From Flavobacterium sp. SCGC AAA160-P02 (lineage in GTDB: Bacteria; Bacteroidota; Bacteroidia; Flavobacteriales; Flavobacteriaceae): DNA of 64,000 bases. This document shows positions 34,661 to 43,274 of the stretch, one piece after another (within the stretch, counting starts at the first letter, position 1; the number at the start of each line of letters is the position of its first letter). The notes under the pieces were generated by a model. The model searched no databases. It saw nothing but the letters and a program-made list of their open reading frames with translations, and was not told where the DNA came from. A program made the translations under genes and the position numbers. The stretch is taken from positions 1-64,000 of the forward strand of contig KB911093.1 of the NCBI GenBank assembly GCA_000383355.1, given 5' to 3'.

Positions 34661-36144
34661 CGTCCTAGATTTGGTAAGTCTTGTTTTATAAAAGTTCCTT
34701 TATCGATTAATCGCTGTGAGTCTATAGAAACATAAATGAGTTCTAATTCAAATGGGTTGCAGGAAAACGTTACTCCAGTATTTCCAGTGGTTATATATTG
34801 CAGTACTTCACCAAGTAAAGGATCTGTGATCTTACCTAGTTCGCCTAAATTAAGAGCATCTTCAACAGTACATAATTGTATAGTAGGTATAATTCCTGTC
34901 TCATAAGTTTCATCTTCCTTATTAGAAAATGTTACAACAGTAGGTTGTAATGAATATGTGTGATTTAAATTGGAATTAAAAATATCATAATCAGGAGAAT
35001 CATACAAACTAATAGATCCTAAATTATCGCCTTTTGTAGTATTTCCTAACACATGAACATTAATATAAGGTTGTAAGCTATTTATTAATAATTCTAGAGC
35101 AGAAGATCCATTAAAACCATTACCATTTAAAATAATGTAAACATCTGTTAGATTTAAAGAATTAATAGTCTCATTATTTTGAAGCGTTGATGGAAATTTT
35201 GTAATAAGAGAATCTGGCTGATTGAGTTCAAACCAAGTTTGAGCTTTTTCATTCCAAGTTTCTTTCATAAGAATTTCATTAGGAAATTGACCCGTTATCA
35301 TTGAAGCAATTTCGGCAATAGTTCTTGCGTAAGAATAACTACCAATAGCATATCTCAAATCAATAATCAATTCGTTTACAGACTCATTTTTAAACTCCTG
35401 CATGGTTGCGTTTAGGTCTCCTATATAATTGGTGGAAAAATCATTGTTGTATAATAAATATCCTACTTTTTTAGCACCTAGATCAAAAACTTCTTTTAAC
35501 AAAATAGGAGGGTACTGATAATTTTTTTTAACCAAGTCTACTCTTTGATTATTTATAATAAGGGTATCTCCATTAAAATTAGCCATGAGTAATTTTAAGG
35601 TGTCTTGAGGATAGCTTAATAAAAGCGCTCTATAATTGTCTTCTTTTAGATGTATGGTATCTGCTTCTTCATTAATAATAGCATAGAAAAAATCTCCTCT
35701 TACAATACTATCTGTAGATGCCTGAGAAAGTGGAAGAATATGAGAAACAAAGCCTATAATACTATCTAATCTATTAGGGTCTTTAAAAAGCCCAAATTCC
35801 ATTCCTGTGGTAAATGATGATCGTAAAGGCGAAACAATATCTTCATTGGTATAATCATCAATTAATAAAGACCTAGAATCGGAAGGAAGTTTTAATGAAT
35901 TAAAAATATCTACAGGTGTGTCAAAACCAACCAAATAATTTTCTAACTGGAGGTCAGAACTAAAACGTGTATCAGATAAATCAGCAATATCTTCTTGGTA
36001 TAAATAGTAAGCATTCAAACCTTTCCACACAAAATCTTGTACTTCAATAGCGGGGTTTAATACATCGTCAGTTCTATCACAGCTTTGCAGCGAAATAATT
36101 ACAAATAAAATTAAAATAAGAGGTTTCAGTATTATTTCTTTCAT
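34657..36144 (-). CDS. S41-family protease paralogue with degenerate active site
   Basis: 495 aa lipoprotein (lipobox LQSC, C22) with the same architecture as the gene at 33194, including the C-terminal LGELGKITDPLLGEVLQYITTG segment. The conserved RxNGGG motif is replaced by RYAIGSY (263-269). A serine (S348) aligns with the nucleophile, but the lysine position (+25) is D373 and the nearest lysine is at +23. It is therefore probably inactive or altered, perhaps a partner of the intact copy. First gene of the pair. Confidence 0.85.
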   Translation of the reverse strand: MKEIILKPLILILFVIISLQSCDRTDDVLNPAIEVQDFVWKGLNAYYLYQEDIADLSDTRFSSDLQLENYLVGFDTPVDIFNSLKLPSDSRSLLIDDYTNEDIVSPLRSSFTTGMEFGLFKDPNRLDSIIGFVSHILPLSQASTDSIVRGDFFYAIINEEADTIHLKEDNYRALLLSYPQDTLKLLMANFNGDTLIINNQRVDLVKKNYQYPPILLKEVFDLGAKKVGYLLYNNDFSTNYIGDLNATMQEFKNESVNELIIDLRYAIGSYSYARTIAEIASMITGQFPNEILMKETWNEKAQTWFELNQPDSLITKFPSTLQNNETINSLNLTDVYIILNGNGFNGSSALELLINSLQPYINVHVLGNTTKGDNLGSISLYDSPDYDIFNSNLNHTYSLQPTVVTFSNKEDETYETGIIPTIQLCTVEDALNLGELGKITDPLLGEVLQYITTGNTGVTFSCNPFELELIYVSIDSQRLIDKGTFIKQDLPNLGR

Positions 36145-36290
36145 ATCATGTATTACAATAATAGAAACGCAATTTAAGTATAATTAGTATTTTTTTATCT
36201 ATTGTTGTAACAAAATATAATGCATGTCGTCGAAGAGTTGTATAGTTATATAACAAAACGTTTTATATTTAGGACTAGATACCATACATA

Positions 36291-36800
36291 ATGAATCAAT
36301 CTGACTTTTTAAAAGTTGTTTTACCCTTTAAAGATAAGGTCTTTAGATTGGCAAAAAGATTCTTGGTATCTACAGAAGAGGCAGAAGATGCTACTCAAGA
36401 ACTATTATTTAAACTATGGAAAAATAAAGATAAATTAGCTGATTACAGAAATATAGAAGCCTTTGCCATGACAATGACAAAGAATTACTGTTATGATAGA
36501 TTAAAATCTAAACAGGCCAGTAATTTAACATTAATTCATAGTAATTATAAAGATAAAGAAACAAGTTTAGATAAGAAACTAGAATATATGGATAGTGTTC
36601 GTAAAGTTCATCTTCTCATTGAAAACTTGCCTGATCAGCAAAAGTTAATTATTCAATTGCGAGACATAGAACAGTATGATTTTGAAGAAATATGCAGCAT
36701 GTTACAGATGAAACCAACTGCCGTAAGAGTTTCATTATCTAGAGCAAGAAAAACAATTAGAGAACAACTCACAAAACAACATAATTATGGAGTTAGCTAA
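36291..36800 (+). CDS. ECF-type RNA polymerase sigma factor
   Basis: Sigma-70 family, ECF group, 169 aa. Region 2 (LKVVLPFKDKVFRLAKRFLVSTEEAEDATQEL...LW) and region 4 (LIENLPDQQKLIIQLRDIEQYDFEEI...VRVSLSRARKTIREQL) are clear. It overlaps the next gene by 14 bp, and the unit continues with two DUF4252 genes. This sigma factor probably controls its own operon, as is common for ECF loci. Confidence 0.93.
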   Translation: MNQSDFLKVVLPFKDKVFRLAKRFLVSTEEAEDATQELLFKLWKNKDKLADYRNIEAFAMTMTKNYCYDRLKSKQASNLTLIHSNYKDKETSLDKKLEYMDSVRKVHLLIENLPDQQKLIIQLRDIEQYDFEEICSMLQMKPTAVRVSLSRARKTIREQLTKQHNYGVS

Positions 36801-37215
36801 CATAGAACAATTATTGATAAAGTATGAAAATGCTGAGACTACCTTAAAGGAGGAGGCACTACTAAAAGCGTATTTTTTATCAGATACTGTAGCACCACAT
36901 TTAGAAGAATATCAACTAATTTTCGCATATTTCAAAGTAAGTAACGATGAAACGTACACAAATAAAATAAACTTCAAGACAAAGACTAGAAATTATACAT
37001 GGTTGCCAGTTGCAGCTTCCGTAGCTTTGTTGGTGAGTATGTATTTAGGATCTACTAAGTTTGAGGAGTATCAGGAAAGAAAAGCAGCAGCAAAAACTCT
37101 AGCAGAGGTTACAAAGGCATTAAAAATAGTGTCGTCGAGTTTAAAAAAGGGACATCAGGCATTTAATAAATTATATGTGTATGAAGATTCTGTACATAAA
37201 ATATTTAAAAAATAA
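36787..37215 (+). CDS. Single-pass membrane protein, possible anti-sigma factor
   Basis: 142 aa. Cytoplasmic N-terminal helical part (ANIEQLLIKYENAETTLKEE) resembling short anti-sigma N-termini, one membrane helix at about 70-88 (TWLPVAASVALLVSMYLGS), and a lysine-rich coiled C-terminal part. Its 14-bp overlap with the sigma gene is the main support for an anti-sigma role; no named family is recognised. Confidence 0.75.
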   Translation: MELANIEQLLIKYENAETTLKEEALLKAYFLSDTVAPHLEEYQLIFAYFKVSNDETYTNKINFKTKTRNYTWLPVAASVALLVSMYLGSTKFEEYQERKAAAKTLAEVTKALKIVSSSLKKGHQAFNKLYVYEDSVHKIFKK

Positions 37216-37239
37216 TACTATTAATTAAATTCAATAACA

Positions 37240-37752
37240 ATGAAAAAAATAATTTTCTTAATTTCCATGGCAGTTATATCAACAGTAAGTTATGGGCAAT
37301 CTATTTTTGATAGATTAGAAGACATGGACGGAGTTTCGTCTGTAGTGATTAGTAAAGACGCCTTCGAAATTTTATCAAAGTTTAATTTTGAGAGTGACAA
37401 GGGGGGTAATGAAATGACAGAGGTCTTTAAAATGATTGACGATTTAAACGAGTTCAAAACATTTTCTACAGACGAACCTGACATTGCTGTACAAATGGAA
37501 AGTATGGTTAAAAATGCCGTAAAAGTTCAAAAATTAACCGAATTAATGAGACTCAAAGAAGACGATTCTAAAGTTTGGATCTATGTAAAAACAACGTCTA
37601 ACAAAGATCTTGTAAGTGAAGTTCTCATGCTAGTAAAAGGAATTGATAAAAGAACCAACGGGATGTCTGAAGCGATGATTATTTCGTTGAGCGGAAACAT
37701 AGACATCAATCAAATGTCAACATTAGTAGATACTTTCACTAAAATTAACTAA
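37240..37752 (+). CDS. DUF4252 protein, exported
   Basis: 170 aa with a signal peptide (MKKIIFLISMAVISTVSYGQ). The body matches the DUF4252 pattern: DRLEDMDGVSSVVISKDAFEIL, VWIYVKTTSNKDLVSEVLMLVKG, IISLSGNIDINQMSTLVDTF. Paralogous in layout to the next gene. DUF4252 proteins recur behind ECF sigma genes in flavobacteria; their function is unknown. Confidence 0.8.
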   Translation: MKKIIFLISMAVISTVSYGQSIFDRLEDMDGVSSVVISKDAFEILSKFNFESDKGGNEMTEVFKMIDDLNEFKTFSTDEPDIAVQMESMVKNAVKVQKLTELMRLKEDDSKVWIYVKTTSNKDLVSEVLMLVKGIDKRTNGMSEAMIISLSGNIDINQMSTLVDTFTKIN

Positions 37753-37756
37753 GAAT

Positions 37757-38302
37757 ATGAAAAAAATAGCCATCATGGTATCTGCTCTAATTTTATCTGT
37801 TCTATGTATTTCTTGCAATAAAGAACAATCATTACAATCGTATCTAGTAGAAAGTCAAGATAAGCCTGGTTTTATGTCTATAGATGTTCCTCTTAGTTTT
37901 ATTCAATTAAAAACTAATGAGGTACCTAATGATATTAAAGAGGCTTACAGGAGTATTCGGAAAGTAAATTTGGTAGGTCTTCCATACCTTAATAACGAAG
38001 CCGCTTATAAAGTTGAAAAAAAGGCACTCTCAACAATTCTTAAGAATTCAAAATCGTATAAGAATTTAATGAGAATGGATGTAAAGGGTATGAAAATGTC
38101 TGTTTATTGTAATGGTGATTCTGATGCTATTGATGAAGTTATTGCTTTTGGTTATTCTAAAGAAGTAGGGGTAGGGGTTGCAAGAATATTAGGTAAAAAT
38201 ATGAATGCAGCCAAAATTATGCAAATGGTAGAGTATCTTAAAATTGATCCTAAACAGTTTAATCTTCAACAATTACAACTTTTTTTTAATAAGATTGATT
38301 AA
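37757..38302 (+). CDS. DUF4252-like lipoprotein
   Basis: 181 aa lipoprotein (lipobox LCISC, C20). The same family type as its upstream neighbour: MSIDVPLSFIQL, VEKKALSTILKNS and a C-terminal KIMQMVEYLKIDPKQFN. It starts 4 nt after the preceding stop. With the sigma factor, membrane protein and first DUF4252 it forms a four-gene operon ended by a terminator. Confidence 0.78.
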   Translation: MKKIAIMVSALILSVLCISCNKEQSLQSYLVESQDKPGFMSIDVPLSFIQLKTNEVPNDIKEAYRSIRKVNLVGLPYLNNEAAYKVEKKALSTILKNSKSYKNLMRMDVKGMKMSVYCNGDSDAIDEVIAFGYSKEVGVGVARILGKNMNAAKIMQMVEYLKIDPKQFNLQQLQLFFNKID

Positions 38303-38313
38303 ATTAACTTGTT

Positions 38314-38348
38314 AAGTCATTATTTAAAAACATAATGACTTTTTTTTC
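38314..38348 (+). terminator. Intrinsic terminator after the DUF4252 operon
   Basis: Stem AAGTCATTAT / ATAATGACTT (38314-38323, 38332-38341) with an 8-nt loop and a T run. Confidence 0.82.
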
Positions 38349-38387
38349 TTTTAACTAGGGATTAACAACTGCCTTTTTATTATTTAG

Positions 38388-38395
38388 TATTTTTG
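38388..38395 (+). promoter_or_regulatory. Putative -7 promoter element of the M1 aminopeptidase
   Basis: TATTTTTG matches TAnnTTTG. It sits 18 nt before the ATG at 38414 and abuts an earlier ATG at 38396, which favours the downstream start. Confidence 0.45.
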
Positions 38396-38413
38396 ATGCT
38401 TATTAAATCACAT

Positions 38414-40876
38414 ATGAAGATTCAAAAGTCTGTCTTTTTAATCATTTCCTTACTTTCATGTTCTGTTCTTTTTTCACAAATTCAAGATCCTTCTTCAATT
38501 TACAGAAAAGAAAGAGATAAAATAAATAACCTAGTTCACACGAAGCTTAAGGTTAATTTTAATTTTGAAAAAAAAGAATTAAATGGTGAAGAGTGGCTTA
38601 CATTAGAACCACATTTTTATTCAACAAATAAGGTTGTTTTAGACGCAAAAGCAATGATCATTCAAACCGTCAGTTTAGATGATAAAAATTTAGACTATAC
38701 TTATGATGGTTATCAATTAACAATTGAGTTACCAAAAGAATATAAAAAAGGTGAGACCTATACCTTGTATCTTAAATACACCGCAAGACCAGAAAAAGTA
38801 AAAGATAAGGGAAGTATTGCAATTACTGCTGCCAAAGGATTGTATTTTATAAATTCTACTGGTTCAGATCCTAACAAACCTACTCAAATATGGACACAAG
38901 GTGAAACAGAAGCAAACAGCTGCTGGTTTCCAACGATAGACTCGCCCAATCAAAAAACAAGTCAAGAAATTTATATTACTGTTCCAAATAAATTTAAGAC
39001 ACTTTCTAATGGAGTACTCGTAAGTCAAGAAAATAGTGGATCAAACAGAACAGATTATTGGAAATTTGATCAAAAACACGCACCTTACTTGTTTTTCATG
39101 GGAGTTGGCGAATATGAAGTTATAGAAGATTCATACAAAAACATTCCTGTTAACTATTATGTTGAGAAAAAATATGCATCCGTAGCGAAAGATATATTTG
39201 GGCTAACACCTGAAATGATTGGTTTTTTTGAAGACAGACTTGGAGTTGCTTACCCGTGGGCTAAGTATAGTCAAATAGTTGCAAGAGAATATGTAAGTGG
39301 AGCGATGGAAAACACTACAGCTGTAGTACATGGAGACGATGCATACCAAATGAAAGGCCAGTTAATTGATGAAAACAGGCAAGAAAACACCATTGCACAC
39401 GAAATATTTCATCATTGGTTTGGCAATTTAGTTACTTCAGAAAGTTGGAGTAACCTAGCGCTTAATGAATCTTTTGCCAATTATAGCCAATACCTTTGGA
39501 GAGAATATAAATATGGTAAAACAGATGCAGATGCACATCTATTTGAAAATATTAAGGCATACAAAGACGATACAGACAATTATGAAAAAAAATTAGTTCG
39601 TTTTTATTATGAAGACAAAGAAGATATGTTTGACCTTATTAGCTATAATAAAGGAGGAGCGATCTTACACATGCTACGAAATTATCTAGGAGACAAGGCT
39701 TTCTTTTCAGGATTAAAAAAATACTTAACAGACCATCAATACAGATCTGCAGAAGTTTCTCAATTGCGTTTGGCATTAGAGGAAGTTAGTGGTAAAGATT
39801 TACAATGGTTTTTTAATCAGTGGTTTTATGGTGCAGGGCATCCAAACATTCAGGTATCTTATGATTATAATTCCTTAGAAAAAACAGTGACTATAAACTT
39901 TGTTCAAACTCAAACCAATGAATTTAAATTTCCAATGGCTATTGATGTTTTTGAAAACGGAACCAAAACTAGACATCAGGTTTTTATTGATGCCAGAGAT
40001 AGTTCATTTAAATTTGTTTTTAACAGCAAAAGCCCAGATTTAATTCAAGTAAATGCAGATGGGGTGTTATTGGCAGAGTTTACAGAAAACAAAGTTTTGA
40101 GCGATTATATCTTTCAACTTAAAAACGCAGAAAATTACCAGCACAAAAGAGAAGCTTTATTAAAAGTAGCAGAAAAACAAGATCAAAAGAAAGCATTTAA
40201 CGCCATTGCAGAAGCTCTTAACGATAATTTTTATAAAATAAGAATACTTGCTCTAGAACAAATTAACCTAATTAATAAGTGGTCTAAAAAAACTGCCATA
40301 ACTGACATAAAAAAAATAGCCTCTAATGATCCAAAAACTTTAGCACAGGCAGCAGCTATAGAAACTCTTGGTAAATTAACAGACCCTGAACTAAGACCTG
40401 TTTTTGCAAAAGCACTTTCTAGTGAATCTTATAGTGTTATTGGGAAGGCATTGGTTGGAATGTATTATATAGACAAAGAATTTGCCATTAAAAAATCTAA
40501 AGAACTGCCTCTGGAGGTTAAAAATATTATTGCAACACCATTAACAAGAATATATATAGAAGAGAAAGATGATTCTGAAATGGCCTTTATTGCCAATAAT
40601 GTATTGGCAGGGATGTATTTAAATAACAATCCAAAGATTCAAGAAATCTATAAAAAAGCCTACGAGCAAATATCAAAAAGTAATAATACTGAAGCCATTC
40701 AGAACTTGGTAAATGATGTTGTAGTAAAAGGCAATCAGTATAGGAAATTTAACTTTGATCAGGTAGGGATTAGCCTTTTAAGACAAATGGTTCAGAAACA
40801 AAAAAAAGCAAACTTGTCTAATAAGTTTAACAACATTGAAATTATTAGGACCGGAATTGCTAAATTAATTCAATAA
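38414..40876 (+). CDS. M1-family zinc aminopeptidase, exported
   Basis: 820 aa. Signal peptide (MKIQKSVFLIISLLSCSVLFSQ), N-terminal beta domain, M1 catalytic domain with exopeptidase motif SGAMENTT, zinc site H329-E330-x2-H333 in HEIFHHWFGN and E352 in LNESFANY, and catalytic tyrosine region SYNKGGAIL. Residues about 580-820 form a HEAT-like helical C-terminal domain. I chose the ATG at 38414 because earlier in-frame starts lie inside the promoter box. Likely a periplasmic or secreted peptide scavenger. Confidence 0.93.
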   Translation: MKIQKSVFLIISLLSCSVLFSQIQDPSSIYRKERDKINNLVHTKLKVNFNFEKKELNGEEWLTLEPHFYSTNKVVLDAKAMIIQTVSLDDKNLDYTYDGYQLTIELPKEYKKGETYTLYLKYTARPEKVKDKGSIAITAAKGLYFINSTGSDPNKPTQIWTQGETEANSCWFPTIDSPNQKTSQEIYITVPNKFKTLSNGVLVSQENSGSNRTDYWKFDQKHAPYLFFMGVGEYEVIEDSYKNIPVNYYVEKKYASVAKDIFGLTPEMIGFFEDRLGVAYPWAKYSQIVAREYVSGAMENTTAVVHGDDAYQMKGQLIDENRQENTIAHEIFHHWFGNLVTSESWSNLALNESFANYSQYLWREYKYGKTDADAHLFENIKAYKDDTDNYEKKLVRFYYEDKEDMFDLISYNKGGAILHMLRNYLGDKAFFSGLKKYLTDHQYRSAEVSQLRLALEEVSGKDLQWFFNQWFYGAGHPNIQVSYDYNSLEKTVTINFVQTQTNEFKFPMAIDVFENGTKTRHQVFIDARDSSFKFVFNSKSPDLIQVNADGVLLAEFTENKVLSDYIFQLKNAENYQHKREALLKVAEKQDQKKAFNAIAEALNDNFYKIRILALEQINLINKWSKKTAITDIKKIASNDPKTLAQAAAIETLGKLTDPELRPVFAKALSSESYSVIGKALVGMYYIDKEFAIKKSKELPLEVKNIIATPLTRIYIEEKDDSEMAFIANNVLAGMYLNNNPKIQEIYKKAYEQISKSNNTEAIQNLVNDVVVKGNQYRKFNFDQVGISLLRQMVQKQKKANLSNKFNNIEIIRTGIAKLIQ

Positions 40877-41242
40877 TTAGCCTTTTTTGTATTCATCAAA
40901 AGTGCCATCTGTATAAAAAACAACAATTCTATCCATTTTTTTTATTGAATTAGAGGAAGAATCCTTTGAATCTAGAAAACTATTAGTTGTCGGATAGGAG
41001 GGGACATCGGCTGATTTCTTTGGAAACGAGCCTTTTCCGTTCAATAGCCAATAAATATCAACATCACTAAATATATTAGTTACTTTTAAAATAAAATCTA
41101 AACTAGGCTTATTTCTCCCAGACAATATATGAGAGATACTAGAACGTTGTACACCAATTTTATCTGCAAACAAAGAAGCTGTTAATTGATGGTGTTCCAT
41201 TATTTTTTTAAGTCTGTTCGTAAATTCTATCTTGTTTACCAT
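40877..41242 (-). CDS. XRE-family helix-turn-helix regulator
   Basis: 121 aa. N-terminal HTH_3/XRE domain (NRLKKIMEHHQLTASLFADKIGVQRSSISHILSGRNKPSLDFILKV, about 8-60), then a short linker rich in serine. The start codon lies inside a palindrome and its putative -7 box lies inside a second one, suggesting autoregulation. Directly convergent with the M1 gene, with no gap. Confidence 0.88.
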   Translation of the reverse strand: MVNKIEFTNRLKKIMEHHQLTASLFADKIGVQRSSISHILSGRNKPSLDFILKVTNIFSDVDIYWLLNGKGSFPKKSADVPSYPTTNSFLDSKDSSSNSIKKMDRIVVFYTDGTFDEYKKG

Positions 41243-41249
41243 TGTAAAC
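41234..41249. promoter_or_regulatory. Palindrome over the XRE start codon (possible operator)
   Basis: GTTTAC-cattGTAAAC, arms of 6 bp around a 4-nt centre, containing the minus-strand ATG (41242-41240). A repressor bound here would block its own start. Confidence 0.4.
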
Positions 41250-41260
41250 TATTATTTAAG

Positions 41261-41272
41261 TTACAAATGTAA
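41261..41272 (-). promoter_or_regulatory. Overlapping -7 box and operator-like palindrome of the XRE gene
   Basis: TTACAAATGTAA (arms TTACA/TGTAA). Read on the minus strand it contains TACATTTG (41271-41264), an exact TAnnTTTG match, about 21 nt before the XRE ATG. An identical 12-mer occurs at 41430-41441. Confidence 0.5.
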
Positions 41273-41429
41273 ACCTAGTATAGGTTGTTTCCAAATTTAA
41301 ATTATGTAAAGTTTTAAAATAGATTTAATAAATAAAGTAAAGCTTTAGTTAAAGCTTGTAAATAACTGATTATGTGAACAATATATTAATTAATGTATAA
41401 AACAACCAACGAGGCTTAAATTAATGAAA

Positions 41430-41441
41430 TTACAAATGTAA
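41430..41441. promoter_or_regulatory. Second copy of the TTACAAATGTAA palindrome
   Basis: Identical to 41261-41272, 169 bp away, between the XRE gene and the divergent M14 gene. Possible second operator; on the minus strand it also carries a TACATTTG box. Confidence 0.4.
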
Positions 41442-41557
41442 CGAGTCGGTAGCAAGTTTACAATCATCACAATTATAGGATAATTAGCTGTAACAATTGT
41501 AATATGTTACCAAGCTAAAATTATAATTGATTTTACATGATACTAAAATGATTCTTG

Positions 41558-41565
41558 TATTTTTG
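41558..41565 (+). promoter_or_regulatory. Putative -7 promoter element of the M14 gene
   Basis: TATTTTTG matches TAnnTTTG, 8 nt before the ATG at 41574. Confidence 0.42.
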
Positions 41566-41573
41566 TTCTGAAT

Positions 41574-42635
41574 ATGACCACTACAAATACATTAATCAAA
41601 GCTAATATAGCAAGTAAAATTGCTGAAGAATTTAAGGATGTTTCCATTACAGGTAGACGGGTTACTTTGAATGATTTAGAAAAGGTTTTTACAAAATTTA
41701 AAAATTCTCCTAAAATATCCTTCAAAAAAATTGGAATCTCAGAGGAAAATAGGAATATTCATCAAATCACTATGGGTTCTGGCTCCAAAAAAATTCTTAT
41801 TTGGACTCAAATGCACGGAAATGAGAGTACAGGTACAAAAGCAGTTATAGATTTATTAAACTATATCTACACTTCTAAAGATGACATATGCTCTAAAATT
41901 CTTGACAACTGTACTATAAAAATAATTCCTATTCTTAACCCAGATGGGGCAGAGCATTATACCAGAGTAAATGCGCATGCAATTGATCTTAACAGAGATG
42001 CTGTTGATATAATTGCTAAAGAGAGTCAATTGTTACGAACTGTATTAGAGGAGTTTTGTCCAGATTTTTGTTTTAATCTTCATGATCAACGTACTATTTT
42101 TGGTGTAGAAGGCACAAAAAACCCTGCAACTATTTCTTTTTTAGCACCCTCAGAAGAAGAAACTAGGAAAGTTACCCCTACCAGAAAAAAAACCATGAAT
42201 GTTATTGTAGCTATGAATAGCTTATTACAACAGATAATTCCAAATCATATAGGTAGGTATACAGATACCTTTTACCCAAAAGCAACAGGTGATAATTTTC
42301 AAAAGCTTGGTTATTCAACCATATTAATAGAATCTGGTCATTATAAAAAAGACTACCAAAGAGAAAAGGTGAGAGAATTTACCTTTATTTCTATCCTTCA
42401 AGGGTTATATCATATTAGCATAGCTAAGAATTATGACGATTATAATGCATATTTTAAAATCCCTAATAATAATGAAAGTTTTAGAGACATATTGCATATA
42501 CATCCAAAAAAGCATAATGAAGTATTTCAATATGACGAAGTTTTAGAGAAAAAAGAAGTAAAATTTATCCCAAATCAAGTTTTTGGAGATATTTCTGAGT
42601 TCTTTTTCCATAAAGAAATCGTTTTCGTTCGTTAA
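41574..42635 (+). CDS. M14-family zinc carboxypeptidase
   Basis: 353 aa, no obvious signal peptide. M14 zinc ligands: HGNE in WTQMHGNESTGT and a later histidine in CFNLHDQRT; arginine region LNRDAVD, and catalytic glutamate in LIESGHYKKD. Intracellular members act on short peptides or modified amino acids. Divergent from the XRE regulator and upstream of the Lrp-family regulator. Confidence 0.87.
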   Translation: MTTTNTLIKANIASKIAEEFKDVSITGRRVTLNDLEKVFTKFKNSPKISFKKIGISEENRNIHQITMGSGSKKILIWTQMHGNESTGTKAVIDLLNYIYTSKDDICSKILDNCTIKIIPILNPDGAEHYTRVNAHAIDLNRDAVDIIAKESQLLRTVLEEFCPDFCFNLHDQRTIFGVEGTKNPATISFLAPSEEETRKVTPTRKKTMNVIVAMNSLLQQIIPNHIGRYTDTFYPKATGDNFQKLGYSTILIESGHYKKDYQREKVREFTFISILQGLYHISIAKNYDDYNAYFKIPNNNESFRDILHIHPKKHNEVFQYDEVLEKKEVKFIPNQVFGDISEFFFHKEIVFVR

Positions 42636-42684
42636 TTTTTTGAATTTTTCTCATAATATTACCTATTGTGTTCAATTTAATTTA

Positions 42685-42692
42685 TACTTTTG
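42685..42692 (+). promoter_or_regulatory. Putative promoter of the Lrp gene
   Basis: TACTTTTG matches TAnnTTTG, with TTG at 42666-42668 as a possible -33 element (16-nt spacing). 27 nt before the ATG at 42720. Confidence 0.5.
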
Positions 42693-42719
42693 TTAAATTA
42701 TTTGAATAATTTATATATT

Positions 42720-43199
42720 ATGAAAAAATTTATCCTAGATGAAATTGATCATCAGATACTAGACATCTTAATTGAAAATGCTAGAACTCCTTTTACAGAT
42801 ATTGCTAAAAAATTATTAGTCTCTGCAGGTACAATTCACGTACGTGTAAAAAAAATGGAAGATGAAGGAATCATTCAGGGGTCTACATTATCCTTAAATT
42901 ATGAAAAGATGGGCTACTCATTTATAGCTCACGTTGGAATTTTCTTAGAAAAAACATCTATGACACAAAATGTTATTTCTAATTTAAACTCCATTCCTAA
43001 CGTAACGGTAGCCTATGTTACTGCTGGAAAATATAATATTTTTTGTAAAGTACGTGCAAAAGGAACCAATGATGCTAAAGATATCATCTATGAAATAGAT
43101 GAAATACCTGGTGTGAGTAGAACCGAAACAATGATTGCTTTAGAAGAAAGTATTAACGACAAAAAAAGAATGATGCATGCAATTTTTAAAGAATTATAA
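42720..43199 (+). CDS. Lrp/AsnC-family transcriptional regulator
   Basis: 159 aa, normal Lrp length. N-terminal HTH (LDEIDHQILDILIENARTPFTDIAKKLLVSAGTIHVRVKKMEDEGII) and C-terminal RAM ligand-binding domain (GIFLEKTSMTQNVISNLNS...VTAGKYNIFCKVRAKG...PGVSRTETMIAL). I chose the ATG at 42720 because the upstream in-frame start overlaps the promoter box. Neighbouring peptidase, aminotransferase and keto-acid dehydrogenase genes suggest amino-acid-responsive control. Confidence 0.92.
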   Translation: MKKFILDEIDHQILDILIENARTPFTDIAKKLLVSAGTIHVRVKKMEDEGIIQGSTLSLNYEKMGYSFIAHVGIFLEKTSMTQNVISNLNSIPNVTVAYVTAGKYNIFCKVRAKGTNDAKDIIYEIDEIPGVSRTETMIALEESINDKKRMMHAIFKEL

Positions 43200-43228
43200 A
43201 AATTTCGCAGCTAAACGTATATAGTTAA

Positions 43229-43262
43229 AAAACCTTATCATTATTTGATAAGGTTTTTTTTA
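43229..43262 (+). terminator. Intrinsic terminator after the Lrp gene
   Basis: Stem AACCTTATCA / TGATAAGGTT (43231-43240, 43246-43255) with a 5-nt loop and a T run. Confidence 0.87.
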
Positions 43263-43274
43263 TATCTTCAACTC

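Larger units (their letters stand above)
41243..41573. other. Regulatory intergenic region between the XRE regulator and M14 gene
   Basis: 331 bp with no gene. It contains the palindromes at 41234 and 41261-41272, a second copy of the same 12-mer at 41430-41441, a looser GTAAC...GTTAC pair near 41493-41513, and the putative promoters of both flanking divergent genes. I see no RNA gene. Confidence 0.6.
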
